Program-made: the position numbers and the translations under genes
Assembly (NCBI GenBank): GCA_021234155.1
Contig: JAJEKV010000533.1
Span: 62,001 to 126,000 of the forward strand
Direction: 5' to 3'
Length of the DNA stretch: 64,000 bases
Source: Isoetes taiwanensis
Taxonomy: Eukaryota; Streptophyta; Lycopodiopsida; Isoetales; Isoetaceae
In this document: positions 10,600 to 23,849 of the stretch, piece by piece
Layout: every line of letters begins with the position of its first letter
How positions within the stretch are numbered: the first letter of the stretch is position 1
Notes under the pieces: model-generated
The model's input: the letters and a program-made list of their open reading frames with translations, nothing else
What the model was told of the DNA's origin: nothing
The model's database searches: none

Positions 10600-11700
10600 G
10601 CTTCCACCTTTGTCCAATTCCCCTACGATACGTTTCCCTTAGCATTTCCCCCCATGTTGTTCATACTGTCACAACCTTTGTTCCCACTACAAGCGCCCGA
10701 TTACCTCTTTTTACTAATCTCACACAACCTATGCGGTTTGGTACCTATCGGCAACCAACACCTCTTGTCTTTTCTTTTCCACAAATGCAAACACCCATTC
10801 ATCTTGCCCGAGCTCCTACACATGCTTTAAAACTCCAATATCCACTCTTTGGAAATGATAAAGGTAAACACATAGACCAGAGTGCTTTCGAGGGCTCACA
10901 TGGATGAATTTGAGTCACTTGCGGATCTCAATGGTCACTCCGATCCAAAACTAAAATTCCACATCTTTTCGGCGACCTGGCGTGGAGCGCCCCCACGAAT
11001 GGTGATGGCAAACAAAAGCCACTGGAAACAAGATTGGATACACATGAAGACCTCTTTTTCTTTCCCATTCACGGCACCCTTGCGGATGATCAACAAGCTG
11101 CGAGCGACCTCAACACACTCAAAGCGAGAACCGGAGAATACGCCCGAGACTTTTGCAGACCCATTTGCAGATCTTAGTCAACAAGTTGAAGGAATTTCCA
11201 ACCCAAAGCCAAATTCTAGTGTGGTTTCTTCAAGGCTTACCCTCTCACATCCGATTTATGAGTGAGTATTTGCGCCCCAAGACATTACAAGAAGCCATTG
11301 AATTAGTCAATCACTTTCTGTTCATGTTTCCTCACGGCGTTGATCAAACCCACGATACTCCCATTTCCTCGGCTACACCCACGCGCACCTCATTGCCTCC
11401 CGGCCCGGTTCCCCAAGAAATAACATTTGGTGTACTATTTGCCAGTACTCAGGACATCTGGCGAATGAGTGTAACTCTGTGGATAGCATGATCCATTGCA
11501 AACGCTGCAACATGCAGAACCACACCACTGAAGAATGTACAAATCCACGACCAAATCCGTATCGACATCGTCTTGTTCACCAAGTCGCGAGGAAGGTACC
11601 CCGCAAACTCAACCACGGAACCACGGGCACAGCCCGCGACAACAACAACAACCCCGGCAACAACGGCAACCACAGCGTGGACCTCCTCGTTCACTTTTGA
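10600..11700 (+). pseudogene. Gypsy gag with two tandem zinc knuckles
   Basis: A capsid-like region can be followed in pieces (ARETFAD-type, then SRLTLSHPIYE near 11250 and TLQEAIELVNHFLF near 11285). At 11431-11472 lies C-T-I-C-x4-H-x4-C, and at 11497-11538 in the same frame C-K-R-C-N-M-Q-N-H-x4-C. Both are perfect CX2CX4HX4C retroviral-type zinc knuckles, which bind genomic RNA in the particle. Most gypsy Gag proteins have one knuckle, so two in tandem is notable. The frame breaks several times upstream. Confidence 0.75.
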
Positions 11701-14700
11701 TCCAAGCAAGTCCCAATGTTTCAAGCTGTGACCAATGGGGTCATCGGTCTGCGAGGATTGTCCTCAACTTCCTCAAGTTCAAATACAAATTCACGGCACC
11801 AATCAAACCACGACAGTGCGTCTTACACCTTTTCAAGTATGGGAAGCCAAGGGAAGGCAAGGCCCACGCCCGGTGCTCAAACGGCCACCACGGCCACCAC
11901 AACAACAACCACGCCAACAGCAAACAACTCAAAAACAATTGGATGATCAACTCCAAGAAGAAATTTACCATGCAATCAACACCGGCCTTGAATCCTCCAA
12001 GCTGGATTGAGGTTCTCCCTCATTCCCCCGCCATAAGCACCCGTGCACCAAGTTTTTGCAGCCCGATTACGTACCGGTGAGCCATCAACCAAATCTGTTC
12101 ATTTTGCACCCAATGCGGATCAACTACTTCCTCATGTTCAACCTAAACTTCGCAAAAGTCTGCTTCAACTCATCGAAGCGTCGCAGAAGGTAAGGCACTC
12201 AAGTCTGTCAATGCTACCACACGATCGGGGACCCACGACCACGAATGCCCGCGACATCGCAACACCACCACTCAACATTCTTCTTTGAAGTCGACCTCCT
12301 CAACAATGTAGCGACATCTATTGGCGAGCAACAACAACCCGCGGATCCACCACAACTACACGCAATCCCTCACGAACTTCAACAAGAACTTGCTAAAATC
12401 AAAATTCCTCTCGACCTTACGACTATCCTACAACTATGTCCGGCCTACGAGCACATTTTACAAAACTGTATTACTGTTAATGCGGTCGCCACATCAACAC
12501 CCGCGGTGCATGCACCGCGTGGGCCAAAATTTGTTCACCATGTTGGTCGATGGTGGCGGTATGGTCAATCTTATTGAGATAATCTCGAGGGCGACAATTG
12601 GGCATAAGGGGCTCCATGCGCCCTTATGACATCAAGCTTGCGAATGGCCATATCGCGACCACAAGGAGTTACACAACCAATACCGATCAATATTGGAGAT
12701 CTACAATTTACCATGGAATTCGGTGTTTGGAAGCGGGGAAGATCAGGGAGATTATGAAATGTTAGTAGGGCGACCCTTTTTGAGACAAGCTAAAAGCATT
12801 CACTCTTGGGCCTGAGATCAACTTGTTATCACGGATGGCAAGCTCGCGCCCGCGATGGATCGACCCACGGGCGGATCATTTACGTAGATCACATTTGAAT
12901 CAGGCGGTGACTCACGAACAAGTTTGCAACACCTATCGGTTACAAGCCAAGGGTTTTGCCACTCCGCGGCTTACCCGAATACAATCAACCATGGGAAGAC
13001 ATGGATATTGATAAAGGCATAACTTAGCATTTGGTTGACCCCTATTTGACACCTTGTAACAACGTCACATTGGTTCCACATGAGGAGCGGTACCCCTGGC
13101 TCCTCCTCTGTTCAAGAAGACACCACACCAACTCCTAGTGGCACGCCCACTATTTTTCAAAAATTGGTCAACATGAACATCTGTGGGTACTCGTGAGCCA
13201 GCCCCACCTTTGTTAGGGATGATCAAGTCATTCCCACATTCAAACTCTGCGGTAGACATAATTGATATTGGAACAAATCAACCAATCCGATTGTACGCGA
13301 CCTCCATGACATTGAGGGGGAGCAAGCCATTGCGCTATTCAAAGCGTTTCAAGCACATCTTTGCTTGGAGCTACAAAAGACCTCGAGGTATCAAGAAAGA
13401 ATTGGGACAACTCTCGATTCCCACCAAGCCCGGATGCTAGACCCATCCCTAGCGGCGCGGCTCTGCCGGCTTAACCCAAACTACTAGTGAAAAGGTTAAA
13501 GCCCGAAATTGACAAGCTTTGGGCCTATTTGGACTTATCTCGAGGTCAAACATTGAGAATGGGTAAGTCCTATTGTTATTGCCCTCAAACATAATGGAAA
13601 AATTGGCGTTTTGTGTGGATTATAGAAAACTCAATCAAGCCCGCGAGGAAGGGATCATTTCCCTCTCCCCTTCGCGGATCAAGTGTTGGAAGATGTAGCG
13701 AGGCCCACGAGATGTACTCCTTCATGGGCCTTCTTCTCGGTTATAATCAAATATCCATTAGAAGAAGATCAACTAAAGACTACCTTCACTACTCCATGGG
13801 GTACCTTTGCTTACAAAGTCGTTCCTTTTGGATTGTCAAACTCACCATCCACATTTCAGCATTTATGCTTCTTTGTTTTTCAAGAGTACATGCAAGTTCA
13901 TCCCTTTCTGCAAGTCTTCGGGATGACTTCTCCACTTACACCCCGTTATGGACCATTTGGTAAAACTTGAACTAGTTTTTCAGCTTATTTGTGATGAATG
14001 CGGAATTAGCCTCAATCGGGAAAAGTGCACCTTACGTGTCACCCGGGTGTACGGGACATGTATTGAGTCGACCGCGGCATTACAACGGACCAGCCAAAAT
14101 CAGGTTTGTGTCATCGAGCATATCCACTGCGAACATCAAGGACACACGTTCCTTTCTTGGCAAAGTCAACTTCTATGCCACCTTTATTCGAATTGGCACC
14201 GACTGCCGATCCAATTCCTGTTATTTGGAAATCCATACACATGGACTTGGACATCTGATGCAAATCAAGCTTTTAAAGAACTCAAAGTCAAGCTCACGAA
14301 GCCCCGTGCTAGTACCACCTCAATGGGACAAACCATTCCATGTCCATGTTGATGTTTGAGGCTTTGCGATTGGAGCTGTTCTAGCTCAAGAGTATGCACC
14401 AAATCAGGGGACAAAGCCCATCGGATCGCCCGGCGAGAAAAACTCAATCCTGTGCGGGCGCAACTATTCGACCCACGGAAAGGGAAGCCCTTGGCCTTAT
14501 CTTTTTGTGTACAAGCGCTTTTCGACACTATCTTCTTGGTAGTCAAATTCGCTTTTATGTGGATCATCAAGCTCTTCTATATTTAATCAATAAGCCAAAC
14601 CCACGGGCGAATTGCTCGATGGATATTGATATTGCAAGAGTTTGCCCCTTTTTGAAATTATTCACAAGCGGCGGGGCGCTCTCCACGGTCCCCGACTATC

Positions 14701-15850
14701 TTTCACGCATACACCACGGATGATCCCTCGGAAGGAGTTCCGCGATGCCCTTCAGGATGCTCAGCTGTTCTGGTCGCTGCCCGCGCCTCATTGGTACCGC
14801 GACTATCAGCGCTTTCTCCTCGCAGAGCCTCTCGTCAAGTGACCACGCTCTCTCCCGAAAAGACAACTTACGCATAAACAACAATTCCTTGAAGTGCGAG
14901 ATTATCGATGGTTGCTGGCCATCTCTATAAATGTGGCAAAGACAATGTGCTCCAAGCGATGTGTTCTTCCTCACGAAGTCCACGATCTAGTCAAACAAGC
15001 CCACGAAGGACTTGGCGGTGGTCATTTCAAGGAGACAACACGGCAAAACTCCTCCTTCTTTGGGTATTCTTGCCCACGCTTTTCAAAGATGCTCACAAAT
15101 ACACACGCATGCGTGTGATGTTTGTCGAGGCTTAGTAGACCCACGGCCCGTGGCGCTCTGCCGCTCACGCCCAATAGCCCGCGCCTCTCCCCTTTGCCAA
15201 ATGGGGTATGGATTTTGTTGGTCCCATGGACCCCACCGCAATCAACACTAGGGGCGCTACATTCTAGTCTTCCACGGACTATGCAACCAAATGGGCTGAA
15301 GGCGTGTGCTCTACACGACAACCACGGTACGCTGAAATGCGGCTAAGGTTCTCTACAAGAACATCATCCAGCGATTTGGATGCCCACCTCGATCAAGGTC
15401 AATTCCCGGCATGGAGACAAAATTACGGACTCGAAGTCAAAGAACATGCGGATTGGACACCCACGGCAATTGCGGTATTGAGACAAGCGTTGGGACCCAC
15501 GCTTCATCGCATGACGCAAATGGCGTGAGGATGAGACTTTGGACAACACCAACAGCTGGATATACATGCCCAATGCGTGTTAGGTGGAAGGCGCCGAATG
15601 CAATTTCTGGTCTTGTAACTTTCCTTGCCAAGGCCAAAACTTCAGCTGATCCATACGTATTTACGGCAAAGCGAGAGTGCAATGCGGCACTCATGACCAT
15701 ACTCCAGTATCGAGAAGCGCAAGTGCGGATCCATTTTGCAACCCCAATGCAAATCTTTGGAAAGTTCGGGTTGGACCTTGTCTTATACATGGAGATCACA
15801 AATCTTCCATCACGAGATCCACGCATACTTATTTGGAGAACATGATTTAC
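11700..15850 (+). pseudogene. Gypsy pol: protease, RT, RNase H, integrase (fragments)
   Basis: Protease: VDGGGMVNL near 12547-12573, the aspartic active site with D-G-G. RT: FCVDYRKLNQ near 13607-13640, then EEDQLKTTFTTPWGTFAYK and VPFGLSNSPSTFQ (13755-13865). RNase H: TSDANQAFKELK (14250-14290), FHVHVDV and FYVDHQALLYLINKP (14550-14600). Integrase: VLPHEVHDLVKQAHEGLGGGHF-type zinc-binding region (14960-15030), then FAKWGMDFVGPMDPP-type core start near 15190-15240. The order RT-RNase H-integrase defines Ty3/gypsy. Frameshifts occur every 100-300 bp, so no domain is intact. Confidence 0.85.
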
Positions 15851-16050
15851 GAAGGCTTTTCTCATAGGAGCGGTAGAATGTTTGGCATCGGGACTCAAGC
15901 AAATCTGGAAAAGAGGCGAACAACACTTTCGGTGAATACGATGGTGAGCCTCCCTCATCTCTATATTCAAGATCGGAAAGATGAGCGAGGATTCCCACCC
16001 GAATTCATGCCCCCCTTTTCTAGCCAATAAGTGTAGTTTGGTTGGGGGAG

Positions 16051-16636
16051 TGTTATACTGGCGGACACACAGTCTATACTTGCTGCATGAGGCCGAGGCC
16101 CCAGCCCGCAGTGTCCAAGAAGAGGGATCACAAGCCACGGGGTCAAAGCTCCTCAAGAAGCGAAGACCCAAAGGTAGGACCCCTGGCGGGCCACTACTTG
16201 TGTCATTGCTTGCGGCCGCGGACAGCTCAATTCTGTTGAGTGCCCAAGTAGTGGAGCAGCGTTGTCATGATGAGGATCAGATCGGGCCCGTAGGCCACTT
16301 CAGGTGTTCCTATATATTGTAGCATTTTTGCTCGCCGGGGAAGGTTCGAGTGTTCTTTTTGTGTGTCACTGAGCGGACATCTTTGAGTGCTTTGTTGTTG
16401 AGCTCTTTTGAGCCTTCATTGTACACTTGTTTTGATCAATGGATTGCCGTGTTCTCCACAAAGTGTCTTGTGTGTTTCATTGTGTATTGCAATTCTTTGT
16501 TTTATCACGAGTTTTTCTTGTTCTTTCCTCTGTTAGCAAAAAATCCCGTGACAAAAGTGTCTCGGGATTTACCTGCGGACTTCAAGGATCTCCGCGAGAG
16601 ATCTGTCCCTCCGAAGCGATCCCGTGCGGGACCCCA
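16051..16636 (+). repeat. 3' LTR of the gypsy element
   Basis: It starts TGTTATACTGGCGG directly after the GGGGGAG purine tract and ends GGGACCCCA. It matches the 5' LTR along its whole length with many small differences. Confidence 0.88.
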
Positions 16637-17211
16637 AGCAGGTGCCATTAGTCAAAGCGAAGAAAAGAATGTTGAAATCAAATTACAGCGGAGAACATTC
16701 ATTCCATACAAGCTGCATCCAATGGCGTGGGAAATCTTTGTCTTTCTCGACTTCGTGAGTAGAAACCCATAAAAGAATCAAAGTACAACCATTCTCATTA
16801 GAATATGGTTGCATCCAATCACCCACGGAAGCATACAAATGCTTTTCGTCAGCGAGACTAACCGGCATGCCTTTCTCGACTTCGCGAGTCGAGAAAGGCC
16901 AGAAACAATGTACAAGCATTATCATAATAGATTGTGGCTGCATCGGTCACACAATCAAACATACAAATGGTTTCATCAACGGGACAAGCATGCCTTTTCG
17001 ACTCGTGAAATGAGAAAGGCATCAACTCAATATACAAGTATATTCATTACAAAATGTTCAATACATGTGTTCCGTTTGTTTACAATATTCACACAATTTG
17101 ACTATCTCAAAGAGGTCACTCTTCTTGTTCACCAAAATATTTATCGTCCATAGCTTTCATGATCGCCTTGCTCTACGGATGGGGTTAAGGTGAGGCTCGG
17201 ATAGTTACTAA
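16637..17211. other. Degraded repeat region with hairpin motifs
   Basis: No gene is seen. Units of about 100-130 bp each contain a hairpin such as CTCGACTTCGCGAGTCGAGA (16872-16892 area) followed by AAAGG and an ATACAA-rich stretch. A weaker copy lies near 16995-17020. Confidence 0.5.
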
Positions 17212-17833
17212 TCACATGACAAGAATGGCAAAGAGGGATTCCGCCAAGGCGAGGACGCGGTCAGAAGGACAACCACCTATCCGTCTCTCATATTCTTGGT
17301 CGATATGGCTTAGCAATGATTGTATTTTTCTTGGCGTTATGATAGCACTTGTAGGCGGAGTCGTCTCTATGATGGCGTGTTGTGTTTGCCATAGTCTGGA
17401 ATTGCTCATAAACCCTGTCCGACCTTTTCACCATTATAGGCTTCCCCTTTGTGATGGCTGGATTGAGGTCCGACACATGCTTTCGACTTTTACCGTTTCC
17501 CAAAGCGAACTTGAACTTCAAAACTGAAATGCCGAGAACACCAAGAACATTGACAATATTTTTCTTTTGCCATACAAGACCATATGCCCACTTGAATCCC
17601 GTTCGGGCACCATTCAACAATTTCCTTAGCTCTAGGCCTCGGATACACTATTTTATGCTCTGTTTTTGGTTGGGATCTGCGAGGGTGTTAATCTCGGGGG
17701 CGTCTTTGTCGTGGTATACTGCGGCTAATACTCCATTGGCGTCAAATATTACAAGCTTGGTGGGACCGGCTGGATCCCGATTGGAGTTTGGCTCGACCAT
17801 ATTTCGGTTCGCCGGGATCAAATGCGAGATCAT
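17212..17833 (-). pseudogene. FCP1-like HAD phosphatase relic
   Basis: The minus strand encodes, in two frames, PTKLVIFDANGVLAAVYH (about 17770-17717), the first HAD motif with D-x-N as in plant FCP1-like proteins. Next come WAYGLVWQKKNIVNVLGVLG (about 17585-17526) and KHVSDLNPAITKGKPIMVKR (near 17480-17420). Then D-D-S-A-Y-K-C-Y-H-N, equivalent to the third HAD motif region. The order matches FCP1-homology phosphatases. A stop at 17648 and frame changes break it. It sits among transposon debris, so it may be a captured host gene fragment. The identification is by motif only. Confidence 0.55.
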
Positions 17834-17989
17834 TATCTTCTCGGGTCCTTTTTGTTAGCGGTGTCTTGCTACGGATTGTCTTTGGGAAGTGCATTCTCCT
17901 CCTCGCGGCGTGAACCGCTGCTATCAATGACAATGATCGGAGTCGTTGACATGGAAATCCACGAAATGATGACATCGTCGAGAAAGGAA

Positions 17990-20110
17990 GCGAGTTTTTC
18001 GACTCGCTGAGTCGAGAATGAAAAGGTATTGAAAGCGAGTTTTTCGATTCGCTGGTCGAAACACCGATAGAAACAAAGTAAAATCACCTCAATCTCGGGT
18101 TTTCAAGAATGTGTTCGGCGGCATTACGGTCCAAACCTTCGACATTCGTCTCCGTCGGCTTTGTCTCCCCGTCCTGCGTCGTCTTTCTTGCTTCCATTTG
18201 TCTTCCTCCCTTGAAATGCTCATGAAGCGGATCGGTATGACGAGAATGGTTTCATCCATGTCCTTATTTCCAACCACGGATATAGGTTTCATTCCAAGCG
18301 GCATAGCCCCCGAGAGAAACAGGCCATTCATGTACCACTCGCGCATACAATTTGATCTTCCTCGACCAAGCTGGTTATGAAGTACTTGATAACTCTTGGC
18401 GGATAGGAATTCTATGTATAGGATGCAGCCGCACCATCTTTCAGCGACCTTGTCCATCGATGGAACATCCTCCATAAATCTGCCCCCCTTCGAGGGGGTT
18501 CCATACGCTCTTGAGAGATCATGAACTTGTCGAGATAATGATGCTCGCTAGACCACCACTTATCAGGTTGACGCCCGATCTTGAAATCAAAACCAAAACT
18601 ATGTTGGCAAAGCTTGGTGCCGCCCGGCAAGCCAAGTCTGCACTCATGATCAAGTTCTATATGGAGTGCATGATCTTGTTGGTGAGGATTAATATCAATT
18701 TGCCCATTGGGAGGCCCGGTTATGCGGTGCGGCATGCAAAAGACAAAGAAGCTGAAAGTATCCAGGTCGGTCATGTCGGACCGCGTCTTGTACCCTTTGC
18801 TCTATATCGGCTTTGTCATAAAAAGGGTGGGGTCTTGATCATATTGATGGCAAATAGTGCCGCGGGTCCAGTGCGAGTTCGGACCACCAAATCCCTTGTG
18901 TCCCAAAGTTACCGAGAAATGGGGAGCTATAAATGCGCCTTAAATGGGACCACCCGAATCCAAGCTTCCTCTTCAGAATTGCCATAGCACGCGCGTTGGG
19001 GAAAGGAAGGGTTTTGGCGTTGCAGCTTCAGCTTGGTGTTGATGTAGGGTTGACATAGGCGGTTCAATTCCTTCATGTCTTCCTCATCAGGGGCAGCCTT
19101 TTCCTTGTAATAATCAAAATCATGGTATTCATTAGATGCAGCGTTCGAGAACTTCGTGATGCCTTCTTCTAACATACTTATTTGTCGCTTTAGGATTGTG
19201 GCATAATCCTTTGCGTCTGCATTTTTAGAACTCCTAGTCTTCCTTAGTAGGATTGTTCCATCAAGATTTTGCCTTGTAGGTCAAGCGTTTCTTTGTCGCG
19301 TCGGGCCTGTGTATCCTCTTCATGAGGCGCTTGTCAAACAACTTGGGGTCACCTTGGAAATTCTCCATTGCTACCCTTGACTTGCCTCTTGTCCATTGAG
19401 CCCATATCTGGGGTCCATTTCTCGCCAGCCTCGATTGCTAGAATGAGGTCATATTGGTCTGAGAGAGACTCTCTGCCTTTCCTTGGTGTTCTCTTCTTCT
19501 TCTCCTCTTCTTCCTCTCCTCATCATCTTCTGTCCCTCGGTGAGAACATATCTGCATAGTTTCTCAAGGTCTTCCACTTATCAGGGAGCCTGTTTCCTTT
19601 AGAATATTGAGGACAACCCAATGCTTTCCCTTTGTTGCCTAAGCGTGTATGATGCGAGGTAGGGGATAAGGGCTGCATTCAGTCAATGTACCAATGTCGA
19701 GCATGAAAGTATCTACAAACACGGAATAAGCGGTAAATAGTAGCCGGGTTTTTCGACTCATGATCGAGAAAGTCCCTGAGCGTCTAATTTTCTTTTTACT
19801 TATCGGGTTTTCTCGACTCGCCTCGAGAAAGCTCTGCATCCTTTGATTTTACGTATTTACCACGGCTTTCGGCTGGCGGTCGAAAACCCGATGATAATCG
19901 GGGAAAATGTTAGGATGGTAGGGCTTTCGACTCGCCCGTAAGTCGAAATCCTGAATCTCTAATTTTCTTTTTTACTTCTCTGGGTTTTCTCATTTGGCGA
20001 CACAAAGCTCTGCATCCTTTGATTTTTACTACGTACCGGCTTTCATTTCGCGAGGTCGAAAACCCGATGATGTCGGCAAATGTTAGGATGGTAGGGCTTT
20101 CGACTTCGAT
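17990..20110. repeat. Dispersed hairpin repeats of the TCGACT...AGTCGA type
   Basis: Copies occur near 17997-18017, 18038-18055, 19747-19770, 19812-19832, 19927-19952 and 20096-20120. Each has TTTTCGACTCG or TCTCGACT facing AGTCGAGAA or a damaged version. Flanks such as TTGATTTTACGTA recur around 19850 and 20020. Confidence 0.55.
18089..19175 (-). other. Unrecognised minus-strand coding-like pieces
   Basis: Three minus-strand frames (19175-18927, 18774-18412, 18475-18089) have protein-like composition, e.g. SSEHHYLDKFMISQE and CMREWYMNGLFLSGAMPLG. They may be pieces of one decayed gene, in the same direction as the FCP1-like relic. I do not recognise any domain, and no function is proposed. 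Confidence 0.25.
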
Positions 20111-20559
20111 GAGAATGGAATCATCGAAAAAGAGTTATTTACCTTCACGGTGCTTCGCTTTTCGATGCTATTGTGTTGCAGCGTTGGCTAATCTTTGGCG
20201 GTTAGGTTCTTTGGCGTCTCGTAGAAAGAACTTCTGCACTCTGCGGCAGCATATCTATCCTTGATCGCTGGCGGCACCAACTATAAAATGCACGTACTTG
20301 CAGCGCCCTCAGCGATCTTGGACCGTCTACAACCGAGCCCAGGGCGTCTTTTTCCGCCGGATCTTCCTCCCAGGACTTCCCGGTGAACAACTCACGGTCG
20401 ATCTGCTAAAAGGTATGACATCGCGGGCATTGGATCTGCAACAGGATGTCGCACCATCGGGTTCAGAATCTCTCGGCATGTCTTTGGATTAAATTCACAA
20501 TGGTTGAACAAGGCGGCATCTCCGTGCAAACCTTCGGCCGTCTAATGTCGGCGGCTTGT

Positions 20560-23500
20560 GTGATATTCCCAACCAGTATAATTTAAGGAGTACATGCTTC
20601 CTAGTCATTTGAATTATCATGGCTATAACTTAAAAAAATTCATAAGATGTATTTTACTTTTTTGGCTAAAGTTCTTTTTAAATAGAAATTAAAAAGCAAA
20701 AATTTAAAAGGCGATTTTCCCTTCTCCTTGATCATCAAAAGAATTGCCAAAGACTTACTGCGGCTTTAGAATAGATTCATCAGGCTAACCGGGGAATCAA
20801 GTTTGGGGTTCAGCTTTGACTTGTATTTTAAAACATGAAAGTGCTTGTTGCGGTTCTTTTTACTTGGCTTTAAATCCTCCTTACGGCGGTGTTTGAATCT
20901 TGATAATCATCAATAGAGATGACAACAAAGAGTACCTATTACTCAAGTCCTTCTCACGTAAGAAAATTTTTGGATTACAAAAATCCATAAATCATTCTTT
21001 TACCTCAAGGTCGGTCCTTCTATCTCGTAGCGGTCGGCATCACGGGCGGGAGTCTTTTCTTTGTTGATAACCACGGCTTAAATCACTTTGACCATACAAG
21101 CATCTTGGTAGATTTCAATGATTGTTAGCTTCAAAACATGTAAGCTTGAAATGCTTCTTAAGAAGTAGTTAATATTCGGACCTTACGCATTTAGGCTCCA
21201 TCCATTTCGTTTTAGCATATCAGGCCACATAATCGTAACCTAACCCCAGATTTATAGAGAAAATTTTAAGCGTGCTAACATATATCCGGATACAATAGGG
21301 CAAAAGGTACCTTGTAATGCTAATATTTTGCAGAATACATGATCTCGAGCTATAAGCATGGAAACTTGGCTGGTTTGAAACTCTAGATGCACTTTCGAAA
21401 ATGCACGATCAGTGTCGCCATCATGTTTTAGCCTTACAAACTTGACCGCCAATCACTATATATGGCTACATACCCACGTATAGGCCAAATCGGCTTGCTT
21501 CAATGCGGTAAAATCAGCGGGGAGATCTGAAATGGGTAGCTTCAGATCTGAAATGGGTAGCTTCGGCACATCATGAGGCCGCGAAATAGATAGATTCAGC
21601 CACAAAAGCAATTGAAATAGATTTGTTGAGCCTTCTCAATGTAATGAAACAAGTTTGGGCCTTCTTAATCGCTCTAGAAGTTGTTCGGATCCTTGCTAGC
21701 TTTGCATTGCGTAAAGAAATTTTCTTTAGGAATGTAAATGAGGACTAAGAAATCATGATCGAGCATGGTAATCTACCCATGAACGAATCACGAGTGATGA
21801 AGCATAGCGGATTCATTATGCGGATGGCGATTTCGGGTTTGGATTCAATGGCGGCAACCAAATTTTGTGAAACCTACCCATCTTAAACACAAAAACCATT
21901 TCAAATTAGGGCGACTCTTCTGGTCTTGGCCGACAATCCATCCGAACTTAGGAAGGCTAAAAGGACCTCGGCGTTATGGCGAGGCAGGAATTTTTTTTGC
22001 CAACTTTTCAATTTTTTAGGAAAATAACTCATGTATTTTAAGCCAAAACCCTAACCATTGGGCCTTAAATTTGCGCCATTTGGCGATTAATCGCCACTAA
22101 TTTTTAGGCTGTTCCCAGCGGATATCTTTGAGCGGCCGCTCCATTTTACGTGCCCCTCTCGGTGAAATCGATCGATCATTTGGATCCATTATTGGGAGTC
22201 GACCATATCCGTCTCCTTAGTCATCTGATTCCTCCGTGTGGTGTCATCTTCCCCATCTTTGTTTTGGTGGACTTTTTTGTGTATGAACCACAACTTCATC
22301 CCCCAACTACTTGAGTGTTGTAGAGTCTTAACCACGGTAGAAGTGAAGCTCCCGTATTGAGCAGTTTTCCCTCACCACGAAATCTCCATTCAAGCTCCAC
22401 TGGATGTTAGGGTTCGGCCTCCTTCATCCTTCGAGATCCTTCCACCCAAAGGTTACGACAATTTAAAAGCACCTTGCCTTTTTGGTGCCCTTCGCCTTGC
22501 TCATGGAAGAGTGAGAATAATTTGAAGCTGCTAATTTTTGGTGTGATAGAACTTACTCTTACGGCGGTCCTCGACATGTAGTGTTAAATGCTTGAATCAC
22601 GGCTGGGGCGGAGAGCACAATTTTCTTGTACTTGTCTCAGGAGCTCTTCTTGTCCCTTTGGTGGAGAAAGCGGATCTTTCTCCTTCCCACTTGTTGATAC
22701 CTCGACATACCACCAAGAATCTGTTGGTGTGTCAAAAGCTCGTCTCCGGTCCCTCGATGGCGAAGAAGCGGAGTTAGGCCGGTGTCGATAGTGAGTCAGG
22801 GTGAATCTTTGCAAGAAGAAAGGATGGATCGATTAAGGTATTCGGACAAAGAAAAACCTCGAGCTCACAGGGGTGTTAGTCTTCTTCTTCTTCTTTGCCG
22901 CTAGAACTAGCATCCCCTGGGCCTCAAGCTTCTTGGATGGAGTTGTCATGTCCGTATGCCCTCTCATCCTCTTCTGATCGGACCCCTCAGTAAATTAAGT
23001 TTCCTCGGCGTTGTGAGTTTTAGGACTGCATGTAAAAAGTCGAGGCGTGTTCTTTAGTTTGAATTTAAGGACATGCAATCATTTTATGAAAAAAAGCGGG
23101 CTAGCGCGTGCATAAAGACGGTCGGCTTTTAGCTTTGCAAAAACACTATTTGAAATTTAATCACATCAAGGGACTTAGTGGCGGGTGTAGTTTATCTTCA
23201 ACTGCGGCATTGGCGACTCGAGGTTAGGAGGGAGCATCGGTATGCGACTTCGGAATGGCGCCCAGCGGCGTAAAGCTGCTACTGGCGCCTTGCATATGTG
23301 TGTTTTTCACCCCGGCGTCCTATTGCAAGCGATTGATTTGATCGATGAACGCGGAGCTAAGGTAGGAAGCGGAGGAGCCGCGGTTTCCACGGGAACTCTA
23401 CAGCTGGCTGCGCCATGGGGCGGGGGGGATGCGAATCGTAGTGATACAAGTATTAGATCTTGAATACACTCTTGTTGAGACCGAACGAAGAAGCAAAGAC

Positions 23501-23840
23501 TCTAGGTGAGGCTGCGGGATCCAGGTGATCTGATGGCCCAAGGAATTCACTGGCGTGAAGAGGTGAGTTTGGAGATGCCTATGTTATTTCACTTGTAGAA
23601 CATGCGATGCGTGTTTAAATAATGGAACTGCTGATAAGCTCGGCCAGTTCTTGTTTCCTTGTCCGGCATTTTTTTCAGCCGAGAGATGATTTACTCTCGG
23701 GTTGAGAGATGCTCGTGCAAGGAAACAATGGATCGGGGTTAAAGAACAGCTCCGTTTTAGGTGTCTTTTTTATGGAGTGTTTTCTTGGAATGTTGTACAT
23801 AGATCAGGCTAGGTCTAAGGCCGGAGATGCGGTTCAAATG
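20560..23840. other. Long stretch without a recognisable gene
   Basis: A perfect 20-bp direct repeat (GATCTGAAATGGGTAGCTTC) sits at about 21524-21563. Otherwise there are only short frames of chance quality and isolated purine- or pyrimidine-rich runs. I see no domain, tRNA-like element or LTR. Confidence 0.5.
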
Positions 23841-23849
23841 CCTCCTCTT

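Larger units (their letters stand above)
9587..16636 (+). mobile_element. Ty3/gypsy LTR retrotransposon, complete layout, decayed
   Basis: Two related LTRs (9587-10174 and 16051-16636) enclose a PBS, gag with zinc knuckles, protease, RT, RNase H and integrase in the Ty3/gypsy order, then a purine tract (TTGGGGGAG, 16042-16050). Total length is 7,050 bp. Most domains survive only as short pieces in shifting frames. LTR differences fall often at CAG/CTG sites (CCCACGGCGGG versus CCCCTGGCGGG), so part of the damage is likely sequence error. The expected 5-bp target duplication (TACGG before, AGCAG after) does not match exactly. Confidence 0.9.

Noticed and set aside
15437-16171. 244-aa minus-strand frame
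   Set aside because: It is antisense to gypsy integrase and the 3' LTR and has no recognisable domain.
9582-16641. 5-bp target duplication of the gypsy element
   Set aside because: TACGG and AGCAG differ; a base-call error could explain it, but it cannot be claimed from the sequence.
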